64,000 nt of DNA, taken from assembly GCA_946414655.1 (NCBI GenBank), contig CAMKPL010000001.1, positions 173,081-237,080 of the forward strand. The letters run 5' to 3'. The DNA comes from an uncultured Caryophanales bacterium. Lineage in GTDB: Bacteria > Bacillota_I > Bacilli_A > RFN20 > CAG-826. This document shows positions 7,689 through 16,853 of the stretch, piece after piece. Position 1 is the first letter of the stretch; each line of letters starts with the position of its first letter. Under the pieces are notes generated by a model. That model made no database searches and was not told the DNA's origin. It was given only the letters and a program-made list of their open reading frames with translations. A program made the translations under genes and the position numbers.

Positions 7689-8849
7689 ATGAACATTATT
7701 TTCTTAACTTCTTCAACATCAGAAAACGTGTTTCACAACATTTGTTCGGAATCAAAAGTTTTACCAAACCCAAGCAATCAAAATTTTTATCATAAGCTCA
7801 TTAAAGCTTTATCGTTTTATGACAATGTGGAAGTTGTTTCACATCGGCCATCTGCAAAAGGCATAACATTTTCGCCAATTGAAGATGATCATGATGACCG
7901 CGTTCCTTATCACTATACAAAAATCCAAAAAAATCTTTTCTACAAAATATTTAGAGAAAAACACCAGATTGTTGAAACCACTGTAAAAATTTTAGATTCA
8001 TACCTTCACAAGGATTCCATTATTGTAGTTGATGTGTTGCGAAGAAATCTTTTAAATGCTGCACTAAAAATTAAACACAAACATGGTATTCCAGTTATTG
8101 GCGTCCTCACCGACAACCCTTACAACCTTACCAACGTATCAGACCATTATGCCGAGAAAACTATCGATAAAACAGCAAAGCTGGATGGCTTTTTAACATT
8201 AACAGATGGACTTCTTGCGGCTTATGGAATCACAGGAAAACCAACATATATTTTTGAAGGAATTGTTGAAGATATACCGACGTTTAAAAGAGAGCCTTTG
8301 GGTGAATATATTGCTTTTGCTGGCTCTTTGTACGAACGATATGGTGTCAAAAATCTTGTTGATTCATTTGATGGTCTAGACCAAAAAATTAATTTAGTCA
8401 TTTTAGGAAACGGTCCATTAAAGAGCTATATTTCTAATCTCAGTCAACACGATCATCGCGTTTTATATTTATCTCAACTTAGCAAAAACAAAACATACTG
8501 TATCGAACAACACGCTTTAGCAAACATTAATCCGCGTCCATTAAATGAGACTCTCGACAAACAGTCCGTTCCTTCAAAAATGTTGGATTATCTTGCGAGT
8601 GGTGTTCCAACAATATCAACAAAGCATCCGAGATTATACGAACTTTTCAAAAACGATGTCTATTGGATTGATGATACCTCTGGTCAAGGTATTCAAAAAG
8701 CAATTCTAGATTTTCTTAATTCCTCCCAGATTGAAAAAACAAAAAAGGCCTTGTCCGCCAAGACAAAGGTCTATTCAATGTTTGGAAGTTTAGTTCAAGG
8801 CGAAGGAATTTCTCACTTCTTAAATTCTTTTAATACATCTAAAAGCTGA
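7689..8849 (+). CDS. Glycosyltransferase, GT4-like
   Basis: A 386-residue GT-B glycosyltransferase. The second domain contains YIAFAGSLYERYGVKNLVDSF, VILGNGPLKSYI and the C-terminal donor block with SKMLDYLASGVPTIST. The N-terminal domain is less conserved. The gene directly abuts the preceding glycosyltransferase. Its last 37 bases overlap the end of the convergent glycosyltransferase on the other strand, leaving no room for a terminator between them. Sugar specificity is unknown. Confidence 0.78.
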   Translation: MNIIFLTSSTSENVFHNICSESKVLPNPSNQNFYHKLIKALSFYDNVEVVSHRPSAKGITFSPIEDDHDDRVPYHYTKIQKNLFYKIFREKHQIVETTVKILDSYLHKDSIIVVDVLRRNLLNAALKIKHKHGIPVIGVLTDNPYNLTNVSDHYAEKTIDKTAKLDGFLTLTDGLLAAYGITGKPTYIFEGIVEDIPTFKREPLGEYIAFAGSLYERYGVKNLVDSFDGLDQKINLVILGNGPLKSYISNLSQHDHRVLYLSQLSKNKTYCIEQHALANINPRPLNETLDKQSVPSKMLDYLASGVPTISTKHPRLYELFKNDVYWIDDTSGQGIQKAILDFLNSSQIEKTKKALSAKTKVYSMFGSLVQGEGISHFLNSFNTSKS

Positions 8850-10000
8850 GAGGTTAATTTCTCGGCCGTTAAATGTTGGTTGAAATAGCGCAAATTGTTT
8901 GAACCAAGCTGTGCTTTTTCTTTATCGGAAATATCGCAGATTTGCGAGAAAATATTTGATATTTGCAGGGGATTTTCATCAGAAAAGACTGTTCCTTTTG
9001 CTTTTTCAAGAAGGTCTTTTGCATCACCTTTAATTACACCAATTAATGGCTTCCCATATTTCATATATTGAATGGCTTTATTTGGGATTGTTTTACCAAC
9101 CGTTCCCTGATTCTTTAATGAGACAATTAATGCATCGGCGTTTTTATAATAACGTTCTGCTTTCTCAATTGGCAAAGCCCCGGCATATTCAACTCTGTCT
9201 TCTAAATGCTCTTTGGCAATTTGTTTTTTAATATTTTCAAGATTTGTGCCCATTCCCATTAGATAGAGTTTCGCATCATTTCGTTTTAAAAGATTCATCG
9301 CTTCAACAAGTTCAGAAGTCAATTGTAGTGTTCCAATATTTCCAGCATAAACAAAGTTATGCTTCTTCTCAAAATCGATTGGTTCAAGTTCTTCTTTAGA
9401 TTTTAATATCGGTTGATAAACAACAGGGAACTTTTTGTCAGAAATATGTAGCACATCATTGAAATATGATTTAAAAGAGGGCGAAGAAATAACAATTTCA
9501 TCACATTGCTCATAAAGTTTCTTTGACCATCTATAAAGGATTTTATAAACAATCGACCCTTTTCTCACTGCGCCAGTAACAACAGTAGATTCTGGCCAAA
9601 GATCCTGACAATACAAAACATGTGGAACATGGTGTTTCTTAGCATATTTGATTGCCGGAGCAATCGAAATCACTGGTGATAATGAAATTGATAATACAAC
9701 ATCAAAATCGTGGTCGAGTTTTTTTACATAACGTTTTGCATTCCTATGGAATGATAAGTAATTTCGAATGATCGAAATTCGTGAATGTTTTCGTGGATAA
9801 AGCTTAGTTCTTAAAACTCGAACACCATTGATGTTTTCTTCTTTAACTTTCTTGTATTCGTCAAGAATGTATCCATAACCGTAATTTGGTTTTCCGGTCA
9901 ATACGGTAACCTCATTACCTTGTTTAACAAGTTCTTCAGCAATATCGCTCGTTGAAAAACGTTCAGGGTAATAATACTGCGTAACCAGAAGAATTTTCAT
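8813..10000 (-). CDS. Glycosyltransferase, WbuB/WcaI-like GT4
   Basis: Starts MKILLVTQYYYPERFSTSDIAEEL, the typical opening of the WbuB/WcaI branch of GT4 enzymes that build cell-surface polysaccharides. The donor domain has FVYAGNIGTLQLTSELVEAM and LMGMGTNLENIKKQI. The start at 10000 (395 residues) is chosen over the ORF-track start because TATAAT ends six bases before this ATG, implying a leaderless mRNA. It converges on the previous gene with a 37-base overlap. It belongs to the polysaccharide locus. Confidence 0.85.
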   Translation of the reverse strand: MKILLVTQYYYPERFSTSDIAEELVKQGNEVTVLTGKPNYGYGYILDEYKKVKEENINGVRVLRTKLYPRKHSRISIIRNYLSFHRNAKRYVKKLDHDFDVVLSISLSPVISIAPAIKYAKKHHVPHVLYCQDLWPESTVVTGAVRKGSIVYKILYRWSKKLYEQCDEIVISSPSFKSYFNDVLHISDKKFPVVYQPILKSKEELEPIDFEKKHNFVYAGNIGTLQLTSELVEAMNLLKRNDAKLYLMGMGTNLENIKKQIAKEHLEDRVEYAGALPIEKAERYYKNADALIVSLKNQGTVGKTIPNKAIQYMKYGKPLIGVIKGDAKDLLEKAKGTVFSDENPLQISNIFSQICDISDKEKAQLGSNNLRYFNQHLTAEKLTSQLLDVLKEFKK

Positions 10001-10097
10001 AGCAAAATTATAATCATTATTGATTAAAAACAAAAACACTCAAATGAATTATTTTTTGTGCTATGCCTAAAAATAATGTAATATCTTTTTTGTACCT

Positions 10098-11573
10098 ATG
10101 AAAAATCAGGTTCAATCAAACGTTATTGTAAATCTCATTCGAACAGTAACGATGACATTATTGTCTTTCGTTACTTTTCCATATGTATGTCGAGTTCTTG
10201 GAGATTCCGCATTAGGGTTATATTCGTGGGCCGCAGCTTTTGTTTACTACTTTGTAGTTCTTGCAAAAGTCGCCATTCCAAATATTGCTGTTCGCGAATG
10301 TATTAAAGTGCGCAACAATCCAGATGAACTATCCACTAAGGTTCAAGAGTTCTTTATCATTCAAGCTATTGCAACATTAGTCTCATTTGGATTAATGGCA
10401 ATCCTTGTTTTCACTATTCCGGCCTTAAGAGAAACCAAAACACTTATCTTCATATTGAGTATCAATTTTTTAACCAATGTTTTGACATTCGAATGGTTAT
10501 ATCAAGCATTTGAAAAGCACACATATCTCGCTATTCGTTCAATCATTATTGCTTCGGTTATTGATATTATAATTTTCGCCACAATTCGAAGACCGGAAAA
10601 TGTTATTTTGTATTCTTTCCTAGTTGTTTCAACTGGTTTATTAACAATGCTTTCAAATTTGATTTACCTGCCAAAACTCGTACGAATTAAAAAATGTAGA
10701 CCTTATAACTTCAAACAATATATCCCTGTTTTAGCAACGCTTTTAGCCATTGCCTTTGTCGGTTCTTTGTATGATAAAACAGATACGTTTATTCTTGGCC
10801 TAATTGATCCGTCTAAAACATCTGTTGGTTCCTATACGGTAGGAGTTAAATCAATCGAAATAGTTCTAGGAATAGTTATGTCACTTAGTGCCGTCTTTGT
10901 GCCAAGAGCAGTTTACTATCAGCAAAAAGAAGATGAGAAACAATTCAATAACTTGAACATGTATTCTGGAAATATAACCTTGTTAATTGTTCTTCCGGCT
11001 ATTGCTTTATCAATCACCCTGGCCATACCAATCACGAAGGTCATCTCTGGTTTAAGTGGCTATGCTGATGCAGGAACAATTTTAATGGTTCTTTCAAGCA
11101 TGATGGCTACATTTTCAATTTGTAATATCGTCTACACTCAGATCTTGATTCCACAAAAAAAGGAAAGGTTTTACCTTTATGTCATCTTGGGGTCTGTAGT
11201 ATTGAATGCGGCATTATCAGTTTTGTTTGGTGTTGTTGTTTTCAAAGACCACCCAGCTATTGGCGTTGCTGTTGGTACCGCTGTAACAGACTTACTGATG
11301 CTAGCGTGTTTAATTGGCCTAACTTGGAAAAACTCCAAACAAATCATCTTCAACACGAACAACATTAAGCTTCTTGTTCTTGCTATTGCTATCGCTCTTA
11401 TTAACGTCTTTATTAGACAACCAATAGAAGCCGCGTTCTTAAAAACAATGAATGAGGAAACAGCCTACATTATTGAGATTGTTGCGATCTTCTTAATCGA
11501 CGCTATCATTTACGTTGCCGGTTTAATATTAAGCCGAGAAAAATTCGTTCGCTCTTTAAAATTAAAAAGGTAA
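10098..11573 (+). CDS. Wzx-type polysaccharide flippase
   Basis: A 491-residue polytopic membrane protein of the MOP/PST flippase superfamily, predicted to move undecaprenyl-linked oligosaccharides across the membrane. The N-terminus NLIRTVTMTLLSFVTFPYVCRVLG is the standard Wzx signature, and about 12-14 hydrophobic segments follow. TAATAT lies about 13 bases before the ATG and no Shine-Dalgarno is visible. The ATP-grasp gene starts five bases after its stop. Together with the nearby Wzy-like protein it indicates a Wzx/Wzy-dependent surface glycan. Confidence 0.9.
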   Translation: MKNQVQSNVIVNLIRTVTMTLLSFVTFPYVCRVLGDSALGLYSWAAAFVYYFVVLAKVAIPNIAVRECIKVRNNPDELSTKVQEFFIIQAIATLVSFGLMAILVFTIPALRETKTLIFILSINFLTNVLTFEWLYQAFEKHTYLAIRSIIIASVIDIIIFATIRRPENVILYSFLVVSTGLLTMLSNLIYLPKLVRIKKCRPYNFKQYIPVLATLLAIAFVGSLYDKTDTFILGLIDPSKTSVGSYTVGVKSIEIVLGIVMSLSAVFVPRAVYYQQKEDEKQFNNLNMYSGNITLLIVLPAIALSITLAIPITKVISGLSGYADAGTILMVLSSMMATFSICNIVYTQILIPQKKERFYLYVILGSVVLNAALSVLFGVVVFKDHPAIGVAVGTAVTDLLMLACLIGLTWKNSKQIIFNTNNIKLLVLAIAIALINVFIRQPIEAAFLKTMNEETAYIIEIVAIFLIDAIIYVAGLILSREKFVRSLKLKR

Positions 11574-11578
11574 AAACT

Positions 11579-12454
11579 ATGGCAAAACTTCAATGGTTTA
11601 GAAATATCCTCATCAAAACCTGCCCGGTTTTTTATGTGAAAAAACAATACAAGTACATTACTCATCACAAACTTAATTTAAAAAATCCGGTACGCTATAC
11701 CGAAAAACTTCAATACTTGCGTTTGTTCGTATACCCAAAAGATTTAGAGGTTATTCGCTGCGCATCTCGTGATGGTGCACGCGAATATTTAAAGGAACAA
11801 GGATTTGAGGATTTGCTAATTAAGTCATATGGTGTTTTTGATCGATTCGAAGATATTGACTTTGAAAAACTTCCAAATCAATTCGTTTTAAAATGTACAC
11901 ACGCATGTGCATTTAATGAGATAGTTAGAGACAAGTCAAAATTCGATCTCGAAGCCTCTAGAAAGAAATTTCATAAGTGGCTTAATACAAATTACGGTAA
12001 TATGACTTGTGAAAAACATTATTCGCCAATCAAGCCACGAATAATCGTTGAAGAATACATTGGCGAACTTGAACACCTTCCCACAGAATACAAAATACAT
12101 GTCTTCAACGGCAAGGCAAAATCGCTTTACGTTGTTACTGGCCGAGGCGAAGATATTCGCTATAACAATTACTACATCGATTGGACACCGTTTGATGGTT
12201 CTCAGTTTAATGGGTGGAAGAAAACGGATCATGAACTAGAAAAACCAAAGAACTGGGAAAGAATGGTTAAGATATCTGAGCAATTAGGAAAAATCTTCCC
12301 ATTTGTTCGTGTTGATTTATACAACATAAATGGAAAGATTTATTTCTCTGAAATGACGTTCACCCCTGCAAAAGGCACATTAATTCTTGATGATGATAAG
12401 TGTGATTTTGAAATGGGAGAATGGTTAGATATCTCTAAATTTTTAAAACATTAA
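11579..12454 (+). CDS. TupA-like ATP-grasp protein
   Basis: A 291-residue ATP-grasp enzyme of the TupA type, the family named for teichuronopeptide synthesis, which forms amide links between amino acids or sugars in surface polymers. Visible features are FVLKCTHACAFNEIVRDKSKFD, the nucleotide-binding strand PRIIVEEYIGE, and the C-terminal metal site FVRVDLYNINGKIYFSEMTFTPAKG. It lies downstream of the flippase in the glycan locus, so it may decorate the exported polymer. Its last four bases overlap the convergent lipoprotein gene. Confidence 0.85.
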   Translation: MAKLQWFRNILIKTCPVFYVKKQYKYITHHKLNLKNPVRYTEKLQYLRLFVYPKDLEVIRCASRDGAREYLKEQGFEDLLIKSYGVFDRFEDIDFEKLPNQFVLKCTHACAFNEIVRDKSKFDLEASRKKFHKWLNTNYGNMTCEKHYSPIKPRIIVEEYIGELEHLPTEYKIHVFNGKAKSLYVVTGRGEDIRYNNYYIDWTPFDGSQFNGWKKTDHELEKPKNWERMVKISEQLGKIFPFVRVDLYNINGKIYFSEMTFTPAKGTLILDDDKCDFEMGEWLDISKFLKH

Positions 12455-13251
12455 TACCAAACAGAACCTGGAAGGAGCACTTCATAAAGCATAATGCTAA
12501 AGTGTTCTTTTTCTTTGTTTGGATCGCTTGTGTAATCGTCAGTAATCTCGTATCCGGAATATTGGGTTTTATCTTTTAGTTCAAATTCAAAGGACATGGC
12601 ATCAGCTCCATAAATCTTTGAACCAACTTCTTCGGTAAAATCCATTTGGACATATGTCGTGTTTCCGTTGTTATCTGATGAGATTGGCAAATCGGCGAAA
12701 ACAAAATCAACTCTGTTATATGTGTTTGTTCCTTCTACGCGTACATAGAACTTCATGGTTACATCAACTTTAATCTTGGTATAAGGTTTTCTAGCCTCAG
12801 AGCTTGGGAAGGCAATAGTTGTACCTCCTCGAAGTGCAAAAGCTAATCCTTGGCTACCACGATATTCTTTAGGGAAGAACGTTCCATAACCAGTCTTGTT
12901 TAACTGAACTCTTGAACGGGTTGTAAGACCGTCACAACGTAATCTTCCGTCATAAAGTTTAGATAAATAGCCATATGAAAATTTGTCTTCTTCTTTAATT
13001 AAATTCTTCACCTCAAATCCATAATCTGAGTGGTCATTAGGAATCTCTTTATTATCGAGATATACGAGATTTGACACGTGAATTGTGGAGATTTCTCCAA
13101 TTTCCACTTTGTCTACACCACCCCATTCGGTGTAATAGTTGTTATCGAAAACTGACGAATTATAACGACCATGTTCGAATGATTCGTCGGTCTTTCTACA
13201 ACCAACAAGAACTATTGCTAAAACAGGAAGAATTAAGTATCTCTTTTTCAT
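12451..13251 (-). CDS. Lipoprotein of unknown function
   Basis: The first residues MKKRYLILPVLAIVLVGC form a short lipoprotein signal peptide with the lipobox LVGC (Cys18). The remaining 249 residues look beta-rich, with many Tyr, Thr and Gly residues and no recognised domain. The ATG overlaps the stop of the Wzy-like gene (ATGA), so the two are translationally coupled. This suggests a role in surface glycan assembly or attachment, but that is inference. It converges on the TupA-like gene. Confidence 0.7.
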   Translation of the reverse strand: MKKRYLILPVLAIVLVGCRKTDESFEHGRYNSSVFDNNYYTEWGGVDKVEIGEISTIHVSNLVYLDNKEIPNDHSDYGFEVKNLIKEEDKFSYGYLSKLYDGRLRCDGLTTRSRVQLNKTGYGTFFPKEYRGSQGLAFALRGGTTIAFPSSEARKPYTKIKVDVTMKFYVRVEGTNTYNRVDFVFADLPISSDNNGNTTYVQMDFTEEVGSKIYGADAMSFEFELKDKTQYSGYEITDDYTSDPNKEKEHFSIMLYEVLLPGSVWY

Positions 13252-14696
13252 TGTTTTTCCTCCTGATCGCTATCGCTAAAATCATATTCTTCAACCGCCG
13301 AAATACCTTTGCCTGTATCAGCTTGTTTTTTAATTTTCTTCTCAAATTCAACCGGTTCTATACCTTTAGCATTGGCGACATAACCAAGTAAAAAAAGTAG
13401 AACCATAAACATCGTAAAGCGGCTAAATGAATTCAAATAGGTGCTAACGTGTATTAATGGAAATGTTTCAAACGCAACCGAATAATAAAGAACAAAAATA
13501 ATTAAAAATGTAATAATGACTGATTTTGTAAGATGACTATCATTGCTTTTTGAAACATAACGTTTTGTTGCAAAGAACGAAAGGACTCCAAAAACAACTA
13601 GAGCAATTAAGGCAAAAATTCCACCCTCTTTTAAAACTTCTAATTCAAAGTGTCCGCTAGAAGACATTAATGCTTTTTCTGTTGCTCCATATACATCTTC
13701 GATATTTCCGGCTTTAAAACCAAATAGGTTATACGGCTTAAAAGCTGGCGCTAAAACATCATTGATGCCGGACATAACATGATTTGTGTTAAATAAATGA
13801 TCAGTGAACAAGTTGGCGGAAATCGCTTTTGCAAACCCTTCTGAAACATTATTTAAAACAACGAAGAAAACTCCAATTCCAATTAATATAGAGATAACAA
13901 TCAACGCCCACTTTAATAATTTTTTGAATAACTCGTTATCCTTGAAAAACTTATAAATAGAGCCAATCACTAAAATAATTGCAAGGAATATAATTCCGGT
14001 TAGTGATGTAACTGTTGCTATTGCAACAATTGAAATAGCGGCATAAATTGAAACAATCAAAAACTTTTTTGTTTCTTTTTTTCGGTCAATAAAGAACAGG
14101 GCCGGAATCGACGTAGCTAGTAAGACGGCAAATTGTGTGCCATAAGAAATTGTTGATTCATAAAATTTTAAACCAATTATCACGCTCATTTCTTTGGTAA
14201 GGTCAATTACCTCGCCGCGATAATAACCATCTGGTCTGGAAGAATAGATTAAAGGATAAAATGGCCCGTAATCGAACCATGTAGCGAACATATTAATTAA
14301 CACGAGCAAAGCCAATCCACCACCAATGCAAATTAAGGCAAGTTCAATGTTAAACGATTCGTTTCTTCTGGCACTCAGTCCCATGAAAAAGAATCCAAGA
14401 ATACCAAGTAGAGCGCAAATATTATTCAGTGTGTTCCCGGCGTAATAATCTGATCCACCAAAACTTACAAGAACAGCAAAAATAATTAACGGAATAATTA
14501 AAACTAGCAGTCTTACTAATTCGCCTTTTTTAAATTGACTACCACTCGTTATGAACGAAAAAATTGCTACCAAAAATCCAGCAACGTGAAAAACGATATT
14601 AACACCACCAAGCCCAAAGGTCGTTAAAGCTAAAACCTCAAAAATTAGGAACGCTACGATTCCTTCATAAGCTTTAAGTGAATTTTTTACAGTCAT
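13248..14696 (-). CDS. Wzy-like O-antigen polymerase/ligase membrane protein
   Basis: A 482-residue protein with about 11-12 hydrophobic segments and one larger external loop (about residues 290-350, containing FNTNHVMSGINDVLAPAF), the plan of Wzy/WaaL polymerases. The C-terminal 50 residues are charged and cytoplasmic (EFEKKIKKQ). The family has low sequence conservation, so the call rests on topology and on the neighbouring flippase and glycosyltransferases. TATAAT ends six bases before the ATG and there is no Shine-Dalgarno, so it may have its own leaderless transcript although rlmH ends only 12 bases upstream. Confidence 0.75.
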   Translation of the reverse strand: MTVKNSLKAYEGIVAFLIFEVLALTTFGLGGVNIVFHVAGFLVAIFSFITSGSQFKKGELVRLLVLIIPLIIFAVLVSFGGSDYYAGNTLNNICALLGILGFFFMGLSARRNESFNIELALICIGGGLALLVLINMFATWFDYGPFYPLIYSSRPDGYYRGEVIDLTKEMSVIIGLKFYESTISYGTQFAVLLATSIPALFFIDRKKETKKFLIVSIYAAISIVAIATVTSLTGIIFLAIILVIGSIYKFFKDNELFKKLLKWALIVISILIGIGVFFVVLNNVSEGFAKAISANLFTDHLFNTNHVMSGINDVLAPAFKPYNLFGFKAGNIEDVYGATEKALMSSSGHFELEVLKEGGIFALIALVVFGVLSFFATKRYVSKSNDSHLTKSVIITFLIIFVLYYSVAFETFPLIHVSTYLNSFSRFTMFMVLLFLLGYVANAKGIEPVEFEKKIKKQADTGKGISAVEEYDFSDSDQEEKQ

Positions 14697-14708
14697 ACGT
14701 AAATTATA

Positions 14709-15188
14709 TTACTTATGATATGTTTCGTGATTTAAAATTTTGAAACAACGGTAGATTTGTTCCAAAAGAACCAATCTAGTCATCTGATGAAGAAAAGTCA
14801 TTTTTGAAAGAGAAATCGATGTGTTTGCTCTCTTTTTAAGCTCATCAGAAAGTCCATACGATCCGCCGATGACAAAAGTTAAAAAAGCGCCTGCAAATTC
14901 CAACTTTTTTTGCAAAAATGTAGCAAATTCTTCTGAAGAAAATTCCCTGCAATTCATATCTAAATTTATCAAAACATCACTACTCTTAACCAATTTCAAA
15001 ACGCGTTTTCCCTCTTCGTTTTTTGCACGTTCAATATCTGATTGATTTGGGTTATCTTTTACAGATGAATCTGCCACTTCTACAATTTCAACATCGCAGT
15101 ATGGTTTAATTCTTTTAACGTATTCGAAAATACCCGATTTCAAATAATCTTCTTTGATTTTTCCAATAGCAATAATTCGAATTCGCAT
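14709..15188 (-). CDS. rlmH: RlmH, 23S rRNA pseudouridine-1915 N3-methyltransferase
   Basis: SPOUT-class methyltransferase acting on helix 69 of 23S rRNA in assembled ribosomes. It opens MRIRIIAIGKIKEDYL and carries the knot motif FVIGGSYGLSDELKKRA, then SLSKMTFLHQMTRLVLLEQIYR and the terminal YHK. The length of 159 residues is exact for the family. TATAAT ends six bases before the ATG and no Shine-Dalgarno is visible, suggesting a leaderless mRNA. The tmRNA terminator lies just upstream on the same strand. Confidence 0.97.
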   Translation of the reverse strand: MRIRIIAIGKIKEDYLKSGIFEYVKRIKPYCDVEIVEVADSSVKDNPNQSDIERAKNEEGKRVLKLVKSSDVLINLDMNCREFSSEEFATFLQKKLEFAGAFLTFVIGGSYGLSDELKKRANTSISLSKMTFLHQMTRLVLLEQIYRCFKILNHETYHK

Positions 15189-15216
15189 GATCTTATTATA
15201 CTGAAATAACTTTTCT

Positions 15217-15249
15217 ATAAAAAGAAAACTCTAGCTCTTAACTAGAGTA
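15217..15249 (-). terminator. Intrinsic terminator of tmRNA
   Basis: On the minus strand ACTCTAG and CTAGAGT pair around a seven-base loop and are followed by TTTTCTTTTT. It sits ten bases beyond the CCA end of tmRNA and immediately before the rlmH promoter. Confidence 0.85.
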
Positions 15250-15258
15250 ATTTTTCAT

Positions 15259-15653
15259 TGGTGGAGTCGGCGGGCATCGCACCCGTGTCCACAGAAGGCC
15301 CCACAATAACGTCTACAGCTTAGACGATATTAGTGATCTCGTATGTTCTTTGCATATCGCCTGCTTGAACAATACAAGGTTCATTAACGTTCGACAATGA
15401 TTAGCGAACCAACTGTCATTATCTATCCTTTTGGTATGACACCTACTTCAAGCGTGAAAGGCTAAAACCTTGAAGGGCGGTCTGTCCGGCGCCTAGCGTC
15501 GGTCCCTATGTCGGGTCGCTTATGCGAAGCAGACGGCTTGAGCTCTAGGAGCTCTCATATAACTGTTGTCAGTTATTTTGTTTTGATGATAACGTCATCA
15601 CTCGGCTGCAGTTAATGCCAGGCAATCATCCGTGTCGAAACTATATCGACCCC
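15259..15653 (-). ncRNA. ssrA: tmRNA (ssrA)
   Basis: Rescues stalled ribosomes. The 5' end GGGGTCG pairs with CGACTCC before the terminal ACCA, forming the tRNA-like acceptor stem with one G-U pair. The T arm region is GACACGGGTGCGATGCCC. The length is 395 bases. By aligning ATAACT with the Bacillus RNA, the resume codon is GAC. The frame then encodes DNSYMRAPRAQAVCFA before TAA. The D start is mollicute-like; the -CFA end differs from the usual -LAA. The tag reading is my inference from frame and alignment. Confidence 0.95.
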
Positions 15654-15665
15654 AAATGTGTGATT

Positions 15666-15694
15666 ATCTTATCACGGTAATTAGTTTTCTACAA
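15666..15694 (-). promoter_or_regulatory. tmRNA promoter
   Basis: TTGTAG, 17 bases, TAAGAT on the minus strand, placing the transcript start a few bases before the mature 5' end at 15653, which RNase P would then trim. Confidence 0.65.
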
Positions 15695-15740
15695 ATATTT
15701 ATTTGTTTTGCCCAATTTCTTTGATAACATATATTGCGCT

Positions 15741-16811
15741 ATGAAAAACTTCAAATTAATTCTCAAATCACTATTCTCAAATAATGCTGCCGTTGAAGGT
15801 GCTCGTCACCGTCCATGGTATTTCGCAGTAATTATGTTCTTTGTATCAATGGTTCTTGCATTGGTGCCAATCTTTGTAACAAACATCTCTAAACGCGGAT
15901 CTGATGTTGTTAAAAACTATAGTTACAACATGGATAATCTTTCTCTTCGCTTTAGCGAAGAATTAAAAGATAAAAACGTTGAAATGGAAGTTAGTTACAA
16001 CGAAGCGGAAAAGAAAAACATCCTTATTACTGACCAAAGTGCATGGGATGCCGCATTCCCTGAGACATACAAATTTAAAGACGTTGATTATCACGTTTAT
16101 GTCCACAAGAATGAAGCTGCTCAAAACGATCTTCTCGCCTATTATTTAGGCGCAATGTCAAGTAGCGATCTTTCTGATTTTGCTAAATCTGTTGAGCAAT
16201 TTTATAAGGACAGCAACACAAATTTACCAAGTTTAATCATCATGACTGATAGCCAATTTGTCGTTTATGTCTGCAATCCGCAAAGAGGCGCAACAATTGG
16301 CTCTGTTGTTGGAGATTACCAATCAACTAAAGTTGGTTGGAAATTAAATCAACTTCTTTCAGAAAAACCGCACGCTACCCCTGACGAATACGCCGAGTAC
16401 CGCGCGGAAACATGGAATAACTGGAAATCCTTCTATGATGAGGTTTACAACAAAAACCGCCTTACAGGAACCTGGACTACAACATTAATTATGTTTGGTA
16501 TTGATGCTGCTTTAGTCTTCTTTATGGGCTTAATGGTCTTCATCTTAACAAGAGGAAAGAACAACCCATTCCGCATCTACACCTTCTGGGAATCAATGAA
16601 GGTTGCGATGTGGGCCGCCAACATGCCTGCTGTCTTAACATGTGGCTTCGGATTCTTAATCACTGGATTCATACAAGTCTTATTCGCGCTTCTCATCGGT
16701 GTCCGTGTCATGTGGTTAACAATGAAAACGCTTGGGCCAAACAATGCTCCAACCCCATCTTCCAATTACAAGGAAGTCAAAACAGTTACAGCAAAACCAA
16801 GTAAAAAATAA
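15741..16811 (+). CDS. Membrane protein, DUF1189/YvdJ-like, function unknown
   Basis: A 356-residue membrane protein from the ATG at 15741; the ORF-track start at a TTG is rejected because TATATT ends five bases before this ATG. One membrane segment near residues 30-50 is followed by an extracytoplasmic domain of about 190 residues. Three or four hydrophobic segments come next (from TTTLIMFGIDAALVFFMGL), then a short basic tail. This topology resembles the DUF1189 (YvdJ) maltodextrin-associated membrane proteins, but I cannot confirm it. No transporter genes lie nearby. It is a single-gene unit ending in a strong terminator. Confidence 0.6.
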   Translation: MKNFKLILKSLFSNNAAVEGARHRPWYFAVIMFFVSMVLALVPIFVTNISKRGSDVVKNYSYNMDNLSLRFSEELKDKNVEMEVSYNEAEKKNILITDQSAWDAAFPETYKFKDVDYHVYVHKNEAAQNDLLAYYLGAMSSSDLSDFAKSVEQFYKDSNTNLPSLIIMTDSQFVVYVCNPQRGATIGSVVGDYQSTKVGWKLNQLLSEKPHATPDEYAEYRAETWNNWKSFYDEVYNKNRLTGTWTTTLIMFGIDAALVFFMGLMVFILTRGKNNPFRIYTFWESMKVAMWAANMPAVLTCGFGFLITGFIQVLFALLIGVRVMWLTMKTLGPNNAPTPSSNYKEVKTVTAKPSKK

Positions 16812-16817
16812 GAAAAT

Positions 16818-16853
16818 TAAAAGCCTGCGAGTCAATCAATCGCAGGCTTTTTA
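16818..16853. terminator. Bidirectional terminator
   Basis: AAGCCTGCGA and TCGCAGGCTT pair around GTCAATCAA, flanked by an A-run on the left and T5 on the right. It serves the plus-strand membrane-protein gene and the minus-strand gene ending at 16851. Confidence 0.88.
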
